A DNA stretch of 64,000 nt, taken from positions 4,340,001 to 4,404,000 of the forward strand of contig NZ_CP039252.1 in NCBI RefSeq assembly GCF_004795855.1, in the 5' to 3' direction. This stretch comes from Hydrogenophaga sp. PAMC20947. Lineage in GTDB: Bacteria > Pseudomonadota > Gammaproteobacteria > Burkholderiales > Burkholderiaceae_C. Positions 9,415 to 18,498 of the stretch are shown piece after piece (within the stretch, counting starts at the first letter, position 1; each line of letters begins with the position of its first letter). Made by a program: the position numbers and the translations under genes. The notes beneath the pieces were generated by a model that did not search any database, was not told the DNA's origin, and was given only the letters and a program-made list of their open reading frames with translations.

Positions 9415-10152
9415 ATGCAAGCTTTACAACCCCCTGCGGCCGCTCCGGGTGTCACGCTGGTCCTTGGTGCAGGCGGTGGTCTGGGTGCTGCCTTGGTGCA
9501 AGCGCTGACTTCGCGCGGTGAGACAGTGATCGCGCTGGGGCGTCAAACGCAACCGGCGCTCGACTACCGTGATGCGGCGTCTCTGGCTTGCTGCGCCCGC
9601 CATGTATCCGATCAGTTGGCCCAGCTCGGGCAACCTTTGGTGCGCGTGCTGGTCACCACTGGGTTTCTGCACGGCCGCTTGCCTGGTGGCGAGGCCGCCA
9701 TGCCTGAGCGCAGCTGGGAGCAGCTGGACGCTGCCGTTTTGGGCCACAGCTTCCTGATCAATGCCATCGGTCCTGCCATGGTGATCAAGCATGTGTTGCC
9801 CTTATTGCCGCGTCATGGCCGCTGTGTGGCGGCGTTTTTGTCGGCCCGCGTGGGCAGCGTGAGCGACAACCAGCTCGGCGGGTGGTACGGTTATCGCGCG
9901 TCCAAAGCGGCGCTGAACCAGCTGGTGCACACGGCCGCCATCGAACTGAACCGGCGCAACCATTCGGCCATTTGTGTGGTCTTGCATCCCGGCACGGTGG
10001 ACACCGATCTGTCCCGACCTTTCGCCAAAACCGGGTTGAAGGTTCGGGCACCCGATGTGGCGGCCGCAGAGCTTCTTGCGGTGGTCGATGGACTCACTCC
10101 GGCGCAGTCGGGGGGGTTCTGGGACCAGCATGGTGCACCCGTGCCTTGGTGA
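9415..10152 (+). CDS. Short-chain dehydrogenase/reductase (C-factor-like)
   Basis: Classical-fold SDR of about 245 residues. The nucleotide-binding turn is GAGGGLG at residues 18-24. The catalytic pair is in YRASK preceded by LSARVGSVSD, where the Ser is the likely third member of the triad. The C-terminal PGTVDTDLSRPF is typical of CsgA/C-factor-like SDRs. I take the ATG at 9415 because it leaves the normal spacing to the first beta strand; an ATG at 9373 would add 14 residues that look unlike protein. Substrate unknown. Confidence 0.8.
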   Translation: MQALQPPAAAPGVTLVLGAGGGLGAALVQALTSRGETVIALGRQTQPALDYRDAASLACCARHVSDQLAQLGQPLVRVLVTTGFLHGRLPGGEAAMPERSWEQLDAAVLGHSFLINAIGPAMVIKHVLPLLPRHGRCVAAFLSARVGSVSDNQLGGWYGYRASKAALNQLVHTAAIELNRRNHSAICVVLHPGTVDTDLSRPFAKTGLKVRAPDVAAAELLAVVDGLTPAQSGGFWDQHGAPVPW

Positions 10153-10176
10153 ATGCCCCGGGCGGGCCGCGGCGGC

Positions 10177-10719
10177 TCATTCGTGAGAGTCCCTTCGCTG
10201 GCGCATGGCCTTGAACCGGCGTTGTGCCATTTCCCGGCCCATGCCGACGGCATCGCAGGCAACGAGGCGTTTTTGCGCGGCCGGATAAGCGATGGACTCC
10301 TCGAGCATGATGTGGTCCAGATACAGCGCTTCAAACACGTCCAGTGCATGTCGCAACTCCTGGATATCGAACCAGAGGTTGCCATTGGCCGCAGCGTCCA
10401 GCGACGGCGCCATCTGCAACCAGTTTTCCTCCAGCCAGCCATGGTCTTGGGTGAGCCGCTCGGCGGCGTGCACGATCTCGGCGTCCTGACTCGCCAGCAT
10501 TGCCGGGAAGATGTGCTTTTCTTCGTCGAGGTGGTGTTGGCGCGCTTCAGTGTTGAAGTAGTGCAGGATCCGGCGCGCCTGTTCGCGGTTGGCCGCGTTC
10601 AACCCGCCTGATTCAATGGCGTCCACCAGCGGGGCGAGCTGGCGCAACCGCTCCAGAATTTCGCGGTGGGTGCTGTCCAGGAATTCGAACAGGGCTGGGG
10701 CCGCGCGCATTGCACTCAT
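10177..10719 (-). CDS. Hemerythrin-like (HHE) domain protein
   Basis: Four-helix-bundle protein of 180 residues expected to bind a di-iron centre. The motif pattern is present: STHREI (His18) in the first helix, HYFNTEARQHHLDEEKHIFP in the middle, and DHGWLEENW and YLDHIMLEE later, giving the His/Glu ligand set. Such proteins sense or store O2 or protect against NO and oxidative stress; the sequence does not say which. Monocistronic, with a remnant of a dehydrogenase gene just upstream. Confidence 0.82.
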   Translation of the reverse strand: MSAMRAAPALFEFLDSTHREILERLRQLAPLVDAIESGGLNAANREQARRILHYFNTEARQHHLDEEKHIFPAMLASQDAEIVHAAERLTQDHGWLEENWLQMAPSLDAAANGNLWFDIQELRHALDVFEALYLDHIMLEESIAYPAAQKRLVACDAVGMGREMAQRRFKAMRQRRDSHE

Positions 10720-10796
10720 GATGAAAGCCTTTTGTGTTGCCAGCCTTTCATCTTAGGCAGCCCTTGCGCTGACCTTTTGATCTGGCGCAAGGGTTC

Positions 10797-10957
10797 GCCT
10801 CGGTCAGCCTCGCGGCCCAGCGACCTGGCTACCCACCAACGCTTTCAGCTACGGCGCAGGGCGGTACTTTCGGACGTTGGACCCGGCCATGTGGACGATC
10901 CTCACGGCCAGGCACACATTCATTCAGACACGGTCAACTTGGGCCCAGGGACGGTGC
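10797..10957 (-). pseudogene. Decayed duplicate of the 3' end of a 3-hydroxybutyryl-CoA dehydrogenase gene
   Basis: This gap aligns with the last part of the intact dehydrogenase gene (12746-13597) at a near-constant offset of 1963-1964 bases. The 18 bases at 10852-10869 are identical to 12815-12832, and the 16 bases at 10902-10917 to 12865-12880, with exactly 32 bases between the blocks in both copies. GCCTCGG at 10797 matches 12761. Homology fades after about 10950 and no open frame survives. It is therefore the wreck of the C-terminal 50 to 65 codons. Confidence 0.8.
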
Positions 10958-10970
10958 CGCCCTGGCCGGG

Positions 10971-12611
10971 TCATCGCAGGGGTCGAATTTTGAGCACGGC
11001 GTTGTTACGATCGGCACTCACATAGATGACGCCGTCGTCGCCGACGGCCACCCCCGTGACGTTGTATGGCGGGGGCATGCCCGGGCCACCCTCCAGCCCG
11101 ATGGGCAGGTTTTCAGCCACGGTGCGGCGTTGTCCGTTGAGTGGATCGATCTCGGTCAGGCGGGCTGCCATGGGCTCGGCCACGATGAAGCTCCCCCAGG
11201 GTGTTTGAGCCAGGCCCTCGGGCAGGGCCAATTGGCTGGCGATCACGGTCTTGGTGCCTGTGGCGAGATCGACGCGGACCAGGTTGCCCGCCGCTTCGGT
11301 GAGGTACAGGTCGCCGTCCTGGCCCAGCACCATCTGCACCGGCCCTGCCAGCCCGGAGGTCACCACCTTGCGCACGTCGTGCTTGGCGCCGCTCACACGC
11401 AGCAAATTGCCTGTCGCGATTTCGATCACCAGCAAGCTCCCGTCGTCCATCGGGATGGCGTCGTAGGGGGTCTTGAAACCATGCACCATGTCCACCGTTT
11501 TCAGGGTCTTGCGGTCAATCAGTTGCACCGTGTTGGTGAACCAGGAGGTCAGCGCGATTTGTCTGGAGCCCAGGCCGACCATCGCCGGGTACTCGATGTC
11601 TGACGCCTGCATGCGGGCGATGTCGGTGACGTCACCCGTTGCGGTGTCGATGCTGCGAAAGGCAAAGGTATCGGCGATCCACAGCTTGCCATTGCCCAGC
11701 TTCATGCCGCCCGCTACAGCCAGCTTGCCCGATAGCAGGGTCTTGGTCTGGCCCGTGGTGGGGTTGACTTCGATGATGGCGTTGTCGGCCATGTTGGACA
11801 CGTAGATCGTGCCCTCGGGTGAGATGGCCAGGTTGTCCAGCGCCGTGTTCAGCTGAGCCACCACCGTTTTTCGTCCGCTGGCCAGGTCCACCTTGGCGAG
11901 CTCGCCGGTGCGGGTGTCGATGGCCCACAGGTTGCCCTTGCCGTCCAGGTTGGCCGCTGCCGGCACCTTGAATTCGCTGTTGATGACCGTGATGGCACCG
12001 TCTGCGGGGTTGATGCGAACCAATTGCCCTTTGAACCACAACGGGCCGTAGAGCATGCCGTCGGGGCCCACTTCAAATCCGTTGAAGCCGCCGAGGTCTT
12101 TGGCGATCGCACGCGGTGGTTTTTGGCCGCTGGGGTCCATCTCCCACAGGGCGTCGCCGAGGAAGACCTGACTTCCGTACAGCTTGCCGGTCTTTTGATC
12201 GAAGGCCAGGGAGTTGATGCCCGGCAAGCCTTGAGCCACTACGCGGGTAGGAGCGCCGTCGTTGTCACGGATGCGCAAGACGCCCTGCAGGTAGGAGGTC
12301 CAGGCCAGCTCACCCTTCGGGCCAATGGCGATGTCATCGGCCTGGCCTTCGGGCCCGGCGATGAACACCTTGGCCTGTCCGGTCTTTCGATCAACTTCCC
12401 ACAGGTTGTTGCCCACCACGCTGCCCGCCAGCAATCGTCCCTTGGCATCCACAGCCAAGCCATGGACCCCATGGAAAGCCGACGGCGCCACCAGCGTCTC
12501 GGGCGTGGCCCAGGCCGCTGGACGCATGGGTTTTTGGGGGGCCGCACACCCGCCAATGGCGAGGGTGAGGCCGATGGCTGCGGTCAGGCGCAGGAGGAGC
12601 GTCGAATGCAT
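10971..12611 (-). CDS. Beta-propeller (NHL/SMP-30-like) lipoprotein
   Basis: Exported protein of 546 residues. A signal peptide ends in the lipobox AIGGCAAPQ (Cys22), so it should be anchored to a membrane. The rest is a series of 40-50 residue units of the form GLAVDAKGRLLAG...LWEVDRKTG, seen about ten times, typical of NHL, SMP-30/gluconolactonase and Vgb-like propellers. There are no further domains. Its ligand or enzymatic role is not evident. The gene sits exactly between the intact dehydrogenase gene and its decayed duplicate, suggesting it arrived with the duplication. Confidence 0.72.
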   Translation of the reverse strand: MHSTLLLRLTAAIGLTLAIGGCAAPQKPMRPAAWATPETLVAPSAFHGVHGLAVDAKGRLLAGSVVGNNLWEVDRKTGQAKVFIAGPEGQADDIAIGPKGELAWTSYLQGVLRIRDNDGAPTRVVAQGLPGINSLAFDQKTGKLYGSQVFLGDALWEMDPSGQKPPRAIAKDLGGFNGFEVGPDGMLYGPLWFKGQLVRINPADGAITVINSEFKVPAAANLDGKGNLWAIDTRTGELAKVDLASGRKTVVAQLNTALDNLAISPEGTIYVSNMADNAIIEVNPTTGQTKTLLSGKLAVAGGMKLGNGKLWIADTFAFRSIDTATGDVTDIARMQASDIEYPAMVGLGSRQIALTSWFTNTVQLIDRKTLKTVDMVHGFKTPYDAIPMDDGSLLVIEIATGNLLRVSGAKHDVRKVVTSGLAGPVQMVLGQDGDLYLTEAAGNLVRVDLATGTKTVIASQLALPEGLAQTPWGSFIVAEPMAARLTEIDPLNGQRRTVAENLPIGLEGGPGMPPPYNVTGVAVGDDGVIYVSADRNNAVLKIRPLR

Positions 12612-12745
12612 GGCTTGCCTTTCAGTGGGGTGAAGTCAACCTGTTTTAGACCTCCCCCCAAGGCTGCGCCGGTCTCACGGGCGACATCTGCGGGTATGTC
12701 CCTGTGCGCCCAGACACGGTTGTTCTGCCGTGCCGCAGCGGTGTG

Positions 12746-13597
12746 TCAGTAGGTGTACACGCCTCGGCCCGTCTTGCGTCCCAGCCAGCCAGCGGCCACC
12801 ATTTCTTTCAGCAGCGGCGCAGGGCGGTACTTGCTGTCGTTGTACTCGGCTATGTAGACGTTCATCACGGCCAGGCACACGTCCAGGCCGATCATGTCGG
12901 CCAGGGCCAGGGGGCCGATGGGCTGGTTGGTGCCCAGCTTCATGCCGGCGTCGATGTCTTCAGGCGTGGCCAGGCCTTCGGCCAGCACGAAGAAGGCTTC
13001 ATTGATCATGGGCACCAGGATGCGGTTGACCACAAAGCCGGGCGCGTTCTTCACCGTGATGGGTGTCTTGCCCAGGCGTTCGGCCAGCGCTTTGACCGCG
13101 TCGTGCGTGGCGTCGCTGGTTTGCAGGCCACGGATGATTTCCACCAGCGCCATCATGGGAACGGGGTTGAAGAAGTGCATGCCGATGAAGCGGTCGGCGC
13201 GCTGGGTGGCGGCAGCCAGTTTGGTGATGCTGATCGAGCTGGTGTTGGTGGCCACGATCACGTTTGCGTCGAGCAAGCTATCCAGTTGCTGCAGGATCTT
13301 GACTTTGAGCGCTTCGTTTTCGGTGGCGGCTTCGATCACCAGCTGCGCGCCTTTGAGGTCGTCGTAGTTGGTGGAGCCTTTGATCAGTGCAAGGGCCGCA
13401 TCTTTGTCGGCGGCACTGATTTTTTCTTTCTTGATCAGGCGGTCCAAGCTGCTGGCCACCGTGGTCAGGCCTTTGTCAACGGCGGCCTGGCTGATGTCGA
13501 CCATCACCACCTGGATGCCATTGGTGGCGCAGGCCTGGGCGATGCCGTTGCCCATGGTGCCCGAGCCGATGATGCCGACGGTCTGGATGCTGCTCAT
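12746..13597 (-). CDS. hbd: 3-hydroxybutyryl-CoA dehydrogenase (3-hydroxyacyl-CoA dehydrogenase family)
   Basis: NAD(P)-dependent interconversion of acetoacetyl-CoA and 3-hydroxybutyryl-CoA. The N-terminal Rossmann motif is VGIIGSGTMGNGIAQ. The catalytic His lies in GMHFFNPVPMMALVEII, with TNTSSISIT and FVVNRILVPMINEAF as further family signatures. About 283 residues, the single-domain length. The start is taken at the ATG at 13597 with AGGAG eight bases upstream. It could serve PHB, butyryl-CoA or aromatic catabolism; PHA-granule and beta-oxidation genes elsewhere in the window make a C4 role reasonable. Confidence 0.9.
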   Translation of the reverse strand: MSSIQTVGIIGSGTMGNGIAQACATNGIQVVMVDISQAAVDKGLTTVASSLDRLIKKEKISAADKDAALALIKGSTNYDDLKGAQLVIEAATENEALKVKILQQLDSLLDANVIVATNTSSISITKLAAATQRADRFIGMHFFNPVPMMALVEIIRGLQTSDATHDAVKALAERLGKTPITVKNAPGFVVNRILVPMINEAFFVLAEGLATPEDIDAGMKLGTNQPIGPLALADMIGLDVCLAVMNVYIAEYNDSKYRPAPLLKEMVAAGWLGRKTGRGVYTY

Positions 13598-13804
13598 TGT
13601 CAAAACTCCTGAAAAAAATCCGAAAGAAACGGGGGTTGTGAAACCTGCGGAGACTGGGGCTGTCCCTCGCCGTCGCGCAGGCGTCGAATCTAGATGGTGG
13701 AGCCTACCGAGGTGCGCTCCCGCATGCTAAGTTGCATGTTGATTGTCGCGCACACCCTTGCTTGGGCCTGTCGCGCAACACCCCCATCACGGAGACTTTG
13801 ATCC

Positions 13805-15439
13805 ATGTACGACTACATCATCGTTGGCGGCGGCTCGGCTGGCAGTGTGCTGGCCAGCCGCCTGAGCGAAAATCCGGCGCTTCGCGTGGCCTTGCTGGAA
13901 GCGGGGCCACCCGACAGCAGTGTGCTGATCCATTGCCCTGCGGGTCTGGCCATCATGGCCAAGTACCAGCTCAATGGCTGGGACTACAACACCGTGCCCC
14001 AGCCTGGACTGAACGGGCGCCGGGGCTATCAGCCACGCGGGAAGGTGCTGGGGGGCTCGAGTTCGATCAACGCGATGATTTACGCCCGTGGCCATGTCTG
14101 GGACTACGACAATTGGGCGGCCCAGGGCAACCCGGGGTGGTCCTGGGCCGATGTGTTGCCATACTTCAAAAAAGCAGAACACAACGAGCGCGGCGCCGAT
14201 GCCCTGCACGGTCAGGGCGGACCGCTCAATGTGATGGACCTGCGCAGTCCCAATCCGTTTCTGCCGGCCTATATCCAGGCGGGCCAACAAGCGGGCTACC
14301 CGCTCAACCCCGATTTCAATGGGCCAGAGCAAGAGGGCGTCGGGGCCTATCAGGTCACCCACAAGAACGGTGAGCGCTGGAGCGCAGCCAAAGGCTACCT
14401 CACGCCGCACCTGGGGCGACCCAACCTGACGGTCTTGACCGGCGCGGCAACCACCCGCATCGTGACGCAACCAGGCGAAGACGGGCGCCCTCGTGCGGTG
14501 GGGGTGGCCTACCGGGTGGAGAGCGGTCGGGGTTCGGAGCAGACGCTGCAACTCAACGCCGGTGGCGAGGTGGTGCTGAGCGCGGGTGCGTTTGGGTCGC
14601 CGCAGTTGCTGATGTTGTCGGGTATCGGTCCGGCAGCGCATCTGCAAGCCCATGGCATCGCCGTGACAAACGATTTGCCCGGAGTCGGTGAAAACCTGCA
14701 CGACCATCCCGACGTGGTGATCGTGGTGAATGCGCCCAAGGTCAGCGACGTGTTTGGCATCTCGTTGAAGGGCATTGTGAGCGTGATCCGTGGCATCTTT
14801 GAGTGGCGACGCGCCCGCAGCGGTCCGCTCACCAGCAACTTCGCCGAGGGCGGGGGGTTCATCAAGAGCGTCGCTGACGAAGCCATTCCCGATCTGCAAT
14901 GGCATTTTGTCGTGGGCAAGCTGGTGGACCATGGCCGCAAGACCGTGTTGGGCCACGGGTACTCCTGCCATGTGTGCCTGTTGCGGCCCAAGAGCCGCGG
15001 CACCTTGCGCCTGGCCAGCGCCGACCCACTGGCCGCGCCCCTGATCGACCCGGCGTTCCTCCAGGATCCGGACGACATGGCCCGGCTGGTGCGCGGGTTT
15101 AAGCTCACACGCCAGATGCTGCAGCAACCGGCACTGGCGCGCCACGGCGGTGTGGAGGCCAAGGTGTCGGCCTCGGCGCAGAGCGATGGTGAAATCGAGC
15201 AGTTCATCCGCAACCACGCCGACACGATTTACCACCCGGTGGGCACCTGCCGCATGGGGGATGATGCGCTCGCGGTGGTGGACGCCCGCTTGCGGGTGCA
15301 TGGTGTGGCGGGCCTTCGGGTGGTGGATGCGTCGGTGATGCCGCAGGTGGTGGGGGGCAACACCAATGCCCCTGTGATCATGATGGCCGAGAAGGCGGTG
15401 GATATGATCCGTGAGGACCGGCAGGCACTCCCTGCCTGA
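13805..15439 (+). CDS. GMC-family FAD-dependent oxidoreductase (choline/alcohol dehydrogenase-like)
   Basis: Flavoenzyme oxidising an alcohol. The N-terminal ADP-binding site is [19 protein letters not shown] signature 1 is [18 protein letters not shown], and signature 2 lies around [16 protein letters not shown]. The active-site His is in [10 protein letters not shown] near the C-terminus, followed by [19 protein letters not shown]. At 544 residues it has the BetA/AlkJ length. No betaine genes or glycine-betaine transporter lie nearby, so choline is unlikely and an aliphatic or polyol alcohol is an open choice. The small gene at 15472 follows by 32 bases and is probably cotranscribed. Confidence 0.85.
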   Translation: MYDYIIVGGGSAGSVLASRLSENPALRVALLEAGPPDSSVLIHCPAGLAIMAKYQLNGWDYNTVPQPGLNGRRGYQPRGKVLGGSSSINAMIYARGHVWDYDNWAAQGNPGWSWADVLPYFKKAEHNERGADALHGQGGPLNVMDLRSPNPFLPAYIQAGQQAGYPLNPDFNGPEQEGVGAYQVTHKNGERWSAAKGYLTPHLGRPNLTVLTGAATTRIVTQPGEDGRPRAVGVAYRVESGRGSEQTLQLNAGGEVVLSAGAFGSPQLLMLSGIGPAAHLQAHGIAVTNDLPGVGENLHDHPDVVIVVNAPKVSDVFGISLKGIVSVIRGIFEWRRARSGPLTSNFAEGGGFIKSVADEAIPDLQWHFVVGKLVDHGRKTVLGHGYSCHVCLLRPKSRGTLRLASADPLAAPLIDPAFLQDPDDMARLVRGFKLTRQMLQQPALARHGGVEAKVSASAQSDGEIEQFIRNHADTIYHPVGTCRMGDDALAVVDARLRVHGVAGLRVVDASVMPQVVGGNTNAPVIMMAEKAVDMIREDRQALPA

Positions 15440-15471
15440 TGCATCAATCACACCATTGAGGACACACAGTC

Positions 15472-15774
15472 ATGATTCTGGAACACGCCGACATTCGCAT
15501 TGACCCCGCCCAGGCTGCGGCCTTCGAAGAAGCCATCGAACGCGGTGCTCGCACCGTCGTATCCAAGGCCAAAGGCTTTCAGGGATTCAAGGTCCACCGC
15601 AGCATCGAGACCCAGGGTCGCTACATCCTGACCATTGACTGGGACACCCTGGAAGACCACACCGTGGGCTTCCGCGAGTCCCCCGCCTTTGCCGAATGGC
15701 GCGCCATCGTGGGACCGTTTTTTGCTCAGGCTCCTGTGGTGGAGCACCTGGAGCTCGTCTGCATGTCTGCCTGA
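15472..15774 (+). CDS. Antibiotic biosynthesis monooxygenase (ABM)-fold small protein
   Basis: A 100-residue ferredoxin-like alpha/beta-barrel protein of the ABM superfamily, with the pattern ILEHADIRI, AFEEAIERGA, GFQGFKVHRS, YILTIDWDTLEDH and FAEWRAIVGPFF. Members are dimeric and include monooxygenases, haem-degrading enzymes and proteins of unknown role. It follows the GMC oxidoreductase gene closely on the same strand, so the two may act on the same substrate. No catalytic residue can be assigned. Confidence 0.75.
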   Translation: MILEHADIRIDPAQAAAFEEAIERGARTVVSKAKGFQGFKVHRSIETQGRYILTIDWDTLEDHTVGFRESPAFAEWRAIVGPFFAQAPVVEHLELVCMSA

Positions 15775-15798
15775 GTTCGACTCCCCAGCCTATTGGGG

Positions 15799-16431
15799 TC
15801 AGCGCATGCCGCCCAGCGCCAGGCCGAACGCCACAAACACGCTGCCGGCCGCCCGGTTGATCCAGGTGGCGGTACGTGGGCGGGCCAGCCAGTGGCGCGC
15901 GCGTTGGGCCAGCCACACGTAGGTCAGCAGACAAGAGCTGGACGCGCACATGCTGATGCTCATCAGCAGCAAAAACTGTGGCATCAGGGCTTGGCTGGTG
16001 TCGATGAACTGCGGGAACAGCGCACCAAAAAACAGGATGGCCTTTGGGTTGGTGAGCGAAACCCAAAGGCCTGTGCGCAGCAGGGTGCCATGGCTTTCTG
16101 GGTGCGCTGCACCAGCGTCCTCAGCGCTCAGATCCATGCCCCTGTGTGCGTTCAGCATGCGCCATCCCATGTAAATGAGGTAGGCCGCGCCCACCCATTT
16201 CACCAGCGTGAACAGCCATGGGAGGGTGTGAAGGATCACGCCGAGGCCGAGAATCGAAGCGCTTGCCAGCATCACCAGGCCCAGCAGGTTGCCCAGCGTC
16301 GAAAAAAGACCCGCCCGGAACCCATGTGTCGCGCCATTGCGCAGCGCCAGCAGCACGGCTGGACCTGGCGTGGCCGCGGCCAACCAGGCGATCAGCGCAT
16401 AGGCGACCAGTGATTGGGGTGCGATGGGCAT
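15799..16431 (-). CDS. LysE/RhtB-family amino acid exporter
   Basis: Inner-membrane exporter of 210 residues with six predicted helices. The N-terminal half carries the family pattern ATPGPAVLLALRNGATHGFRAG followed by the glycine-rich second helix. NPKAILFFGALFPQFID in the middle is the other LysE signature. It begins 5 bases after the stop of the arginase gene and is read in the same direction, so they form a two-gene operon. That pairing suggests export of arginine, lysine or ornithine, by inference only. Confidence 0.85.
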   Translation of the reverse strand: MPIAPQSLVAYALIAWLAAATPGPAVLLALRNGATHGFRAGLFSTLGNLLGLVMLASASILGLGVILHTLPWLFTLVKWVGAAYLIYMGWRMLNAHRGMDLSAEDAGAAHPESHGTLLRTGLWVSLTNPKAILFFGALFPQFIDTSQALMPQFLLLMSISMCASSSCLLTYVWLAQRARHWLARPRTATWINRAAGSVFVAFGLALGGMR

Positions 16432-16436
16432 GTTTT

Positions 16437-17366
16437 TTAGGCGTGAGGTGCAGTCTTGCGCATCAAGGTCGACTTGCCGAACAGGCTCTCAATCAGGTCC
16501 ACCGACACCAGCGCCGTGCGGTTGCGCACATCGAGTGCGGGGTTGAGTTCCATCACGTCCATGGATGCCATGCGACCGGTGTCGGCGATCATCTCCATGC
16601 ACAGTTGCGCCTCCCGGTAGGTGGGGCCTCCGGGCACCGTGGTTCCCACACCGGGGGCGATCTCGGGGTCGAGAAAGTCCACGTCAAAGCTCACGTGCAG
16701 GTGGGTGTTGTCGTCCATGCCGGCGAGCGCCTGTTCCATGGTGTGGCGCATGCCCATTTCGTCTATGTAGCGCATGTCGAACACTTCCAGACCGTGTTCG
16801 TGCACAAAGCGCTTTTCACCTTCGTCTACGCTGCGGATGCCAATCTGGCGGACCACCGATGGCGAGATCGCTGGTGTGGTGCCGCCAATGCCTGTCAGCT
16901 CGTTCGGACCGTGTCCACACAGCACGGCCACGGGCATGCCGTGTACGTTGCCGCTGGGGGTCAGGTCGGACGTATTGAAGTCGGCATGGGCATCCAGCCA
17001 CAGCACGCGCAATTGTTTGCCTGTGTCGCGGCAGTGGCGCGCGACGGCGCTGATGGAGCCAATGCCCAGGCAATGGTCGCCGCCCAGCACCATGGACAGA
17101 TGGCCGTCGGACAAGGCTTCGTAAACGGCCTCATGCAGGCTTTGATTCCATTGTGCGACCTCTTGCAGGTGGCGATACCCCTGAAAGGGAGGCAGCCAGG
17201 GGTTCGCTGGACCGCTGAGGTTGCCCGCATCGTGCACACGCAGGCCATGGCTCTCCAGTACTGCCGCCAGTCCGGCGACGCGCAGAGCCTCTGGCCCCAT
17301 AGACGCGCCGCGCGCACCGGCACCGATATCGGTTGGTACACCAATCAGACGAATAGTTTTTTTCAT
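16437..17366 (-). CDS. rocF: Arginase
   Basis: Mn2+-dependent hydrolysis of L-arginine to L-ornithine and urea. All metal-binding signatures are visible: GGDHCLG near residue 97, LWLDAHADFNT near 125, and SFDVDFLDPEIAPGVGT near 225. MDVMELNPALD follows. The 309-residue length suits arginases rather than agmatinases, and HADFNTSDLTPSGNVHGMP is the arginase form of the substrate loop. It leads an operon with a LysE-type exporter. A biosynthetic argB lies far away at 53042, so anabolic and catabolic arginine genes share the window but not an operon. Confidence 0.88.
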   Translation of the reverse strand: MKKTIRLIGVPTDIGAGARGASMGPEALRVAGLAAVLESHGLRVHDAGNLSGPANPWLPPFQGYRHLQEVAQWNQSLHEAVYEALSDGHLSMVLGGDHCLGIGSISAVARHCRDTGKQLRVLWLDAHADFNTSDLTPSGNVHGMPVAVLCGHGPNELTGIGGTTPAISPSVVRQIGIRSVDEGEKRFVHEHGLEVFDMRYIDEMGMRHTMEQALAGMDDNTHLHVSFDVDFLDPEIAPGVGTTVPGGPTYREAQLCMEMIADTGRMASMDVMELNPALDVRNRTALVSVDLIESLFGKSTLMRKTAPHA

Positions 17367-17500
17367 GGGGCCATTGTGGCCGAAACGGTCGCGCTAGATC
17401 GGCATTGCCGTACAAAACCATCTCGCTTTGGCGTCTGCATTCACAGATGCAGACCTTGGAGCCGCGGCACAAGTGCCTGACTGGCTCGGCGCGCGTTCAG

Positions 17501-17534
17501 CGTGGATCGGGGCCGTCCACAGGCCCGATCCACG
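17501..17534 (-). terminator. Strong hairpin downstream of livM
   Basis: Perfect 11-base arms CGTGGATCGGG (17501-17511) and CCCGATCCACG (17524-17534) with a 12-base loop. It lies 12 bases past the stop of the last gene of the importer operon. No clear U-run follows on the minus strand, so it is either a weak terminator or an mRNA 3'-end stabiliser. Confidence 0.5.
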
Positions 17535-17545
17535 ACTGCAAGTCT

Positions 17546-18496
17546 TTATGACAAGCGCGCGCTGCGTCGCAAACGCCAGGCCTGAATCTCGCCGACCATG
17601 CCTTTGCGGAAAGCCATGACGCACAACACAAAAATTGCGCCGATGATGACGGTCACCCAAGCACCGACTTTGTCAGCCAGCACGTTTTGCAAGGCAATCA
17701 CGGTCCCCGCACCGAGCACCGGTCCGAAGAAGGTGCCGACACCACCGAGCAGGCTCATGAGAATGACTTCACCGGACATGGACCAATGCACATCGGTGAG
17801 CGTGGCAAACCCCATCACCAGGGTCTTGAGCGAGCCCGCCAGGCCGGCCAGGCTGGCCGACAAGACAAAAGCCAGCAGCTTGTAGCGATCGACCTGGTAA
17901 CCGAGCGATATCGCTCTGGGTTCGTTTTCCCGAATCATCTTCAGCACCTGGCCAAAAGGCGAGGTCACGATCCGGGTGATGGCCATGAAGCACAGGACAA
18001 ACACCAGCACGGTGAAGTAGTACATCACGGTGTCGGGCTTGAGGGACAGCAGTCCGAACAGGGCGCCGCGCGGAACACCCTGCAAACCGTCTTCGCCACC
18101 GGTGAAGGGGGCTTGCAAGCAGACGAAGTACACCATCTGGGCCAATGCCAGCGTGATCATGGCGAAGTAGATGCCCTGGCGCCGGATCGCTACGGAGCCG
18201 ATCAGCAGGCCCAGCAGTGCCCCGGTTCCGGTGCCGGCCAGCAGTGCCAGCTCCGGTGTCCAGCCCAGCGCGGTGACCACCCAGCCAGTGACATAGGCGG
18301 CAAATCCGAAAAACGCCGCGTGTCCGAAGGACAGCAGACCCGTGAAGCCCAGCAGCAGGTTGAACGCACAGGCAAACAGTGCGAAGCACAGCAGCTTCAT
18401 CACGAGCACGGGGTAGATGCCCAAAAAGGGCGCGATCAGCAAGAGGGCGAGCAAAACCAGATAGGTGATGCGTGTGACGCGGTTGGCTGACATCAT
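17546..18496 (-). CDS. livM: Branched-chain amino acid-type ABC transporter permease LivM
   Basis: Inner-membrane permease of 316 residues with eight to nine helices. Family phrases include LLLGFTGLLSFGHAAFFGFAA near the start, RQGIYFAMITLALAQMVYF, and SLLGGVGTFFGPVLGAG near the end. It starts 2 bases after livH stops and is the last of five genes read leftward (livG, livF, livK, livH, livM). It pairs with LivH to form the channel. Confidence 0.92.
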   Translation of the reverse strand: MMSANRVTRITYLVLLALLLIAPFLGIYPVLVMKLLCFALFACAFNLLLGFTGLLSFGHAAFFGFAAYVTGWVVTALGWTPELALLAGTGTGALLGLLIGSVAIRRQGIYFAMITLALAQMVYFVCLQAPFTGGEDGLQGVPRGALFGLLSLKPDTVMYYFTVLVFVLCFMAITRIVTSPFGQVLKMIRENEPRAISLGYQVDRYKLLAFVLSASLAGLAGSLKTLVMGFATLTDVHWSMSGEVILMSLLGGVGTFFGPVLGAGTVIALQNVLADKVGAWVTVIIGAIFVLCVMAFRKGMVGEIQAWRLRRSARLS

Positions 18497-18498
18497 GT

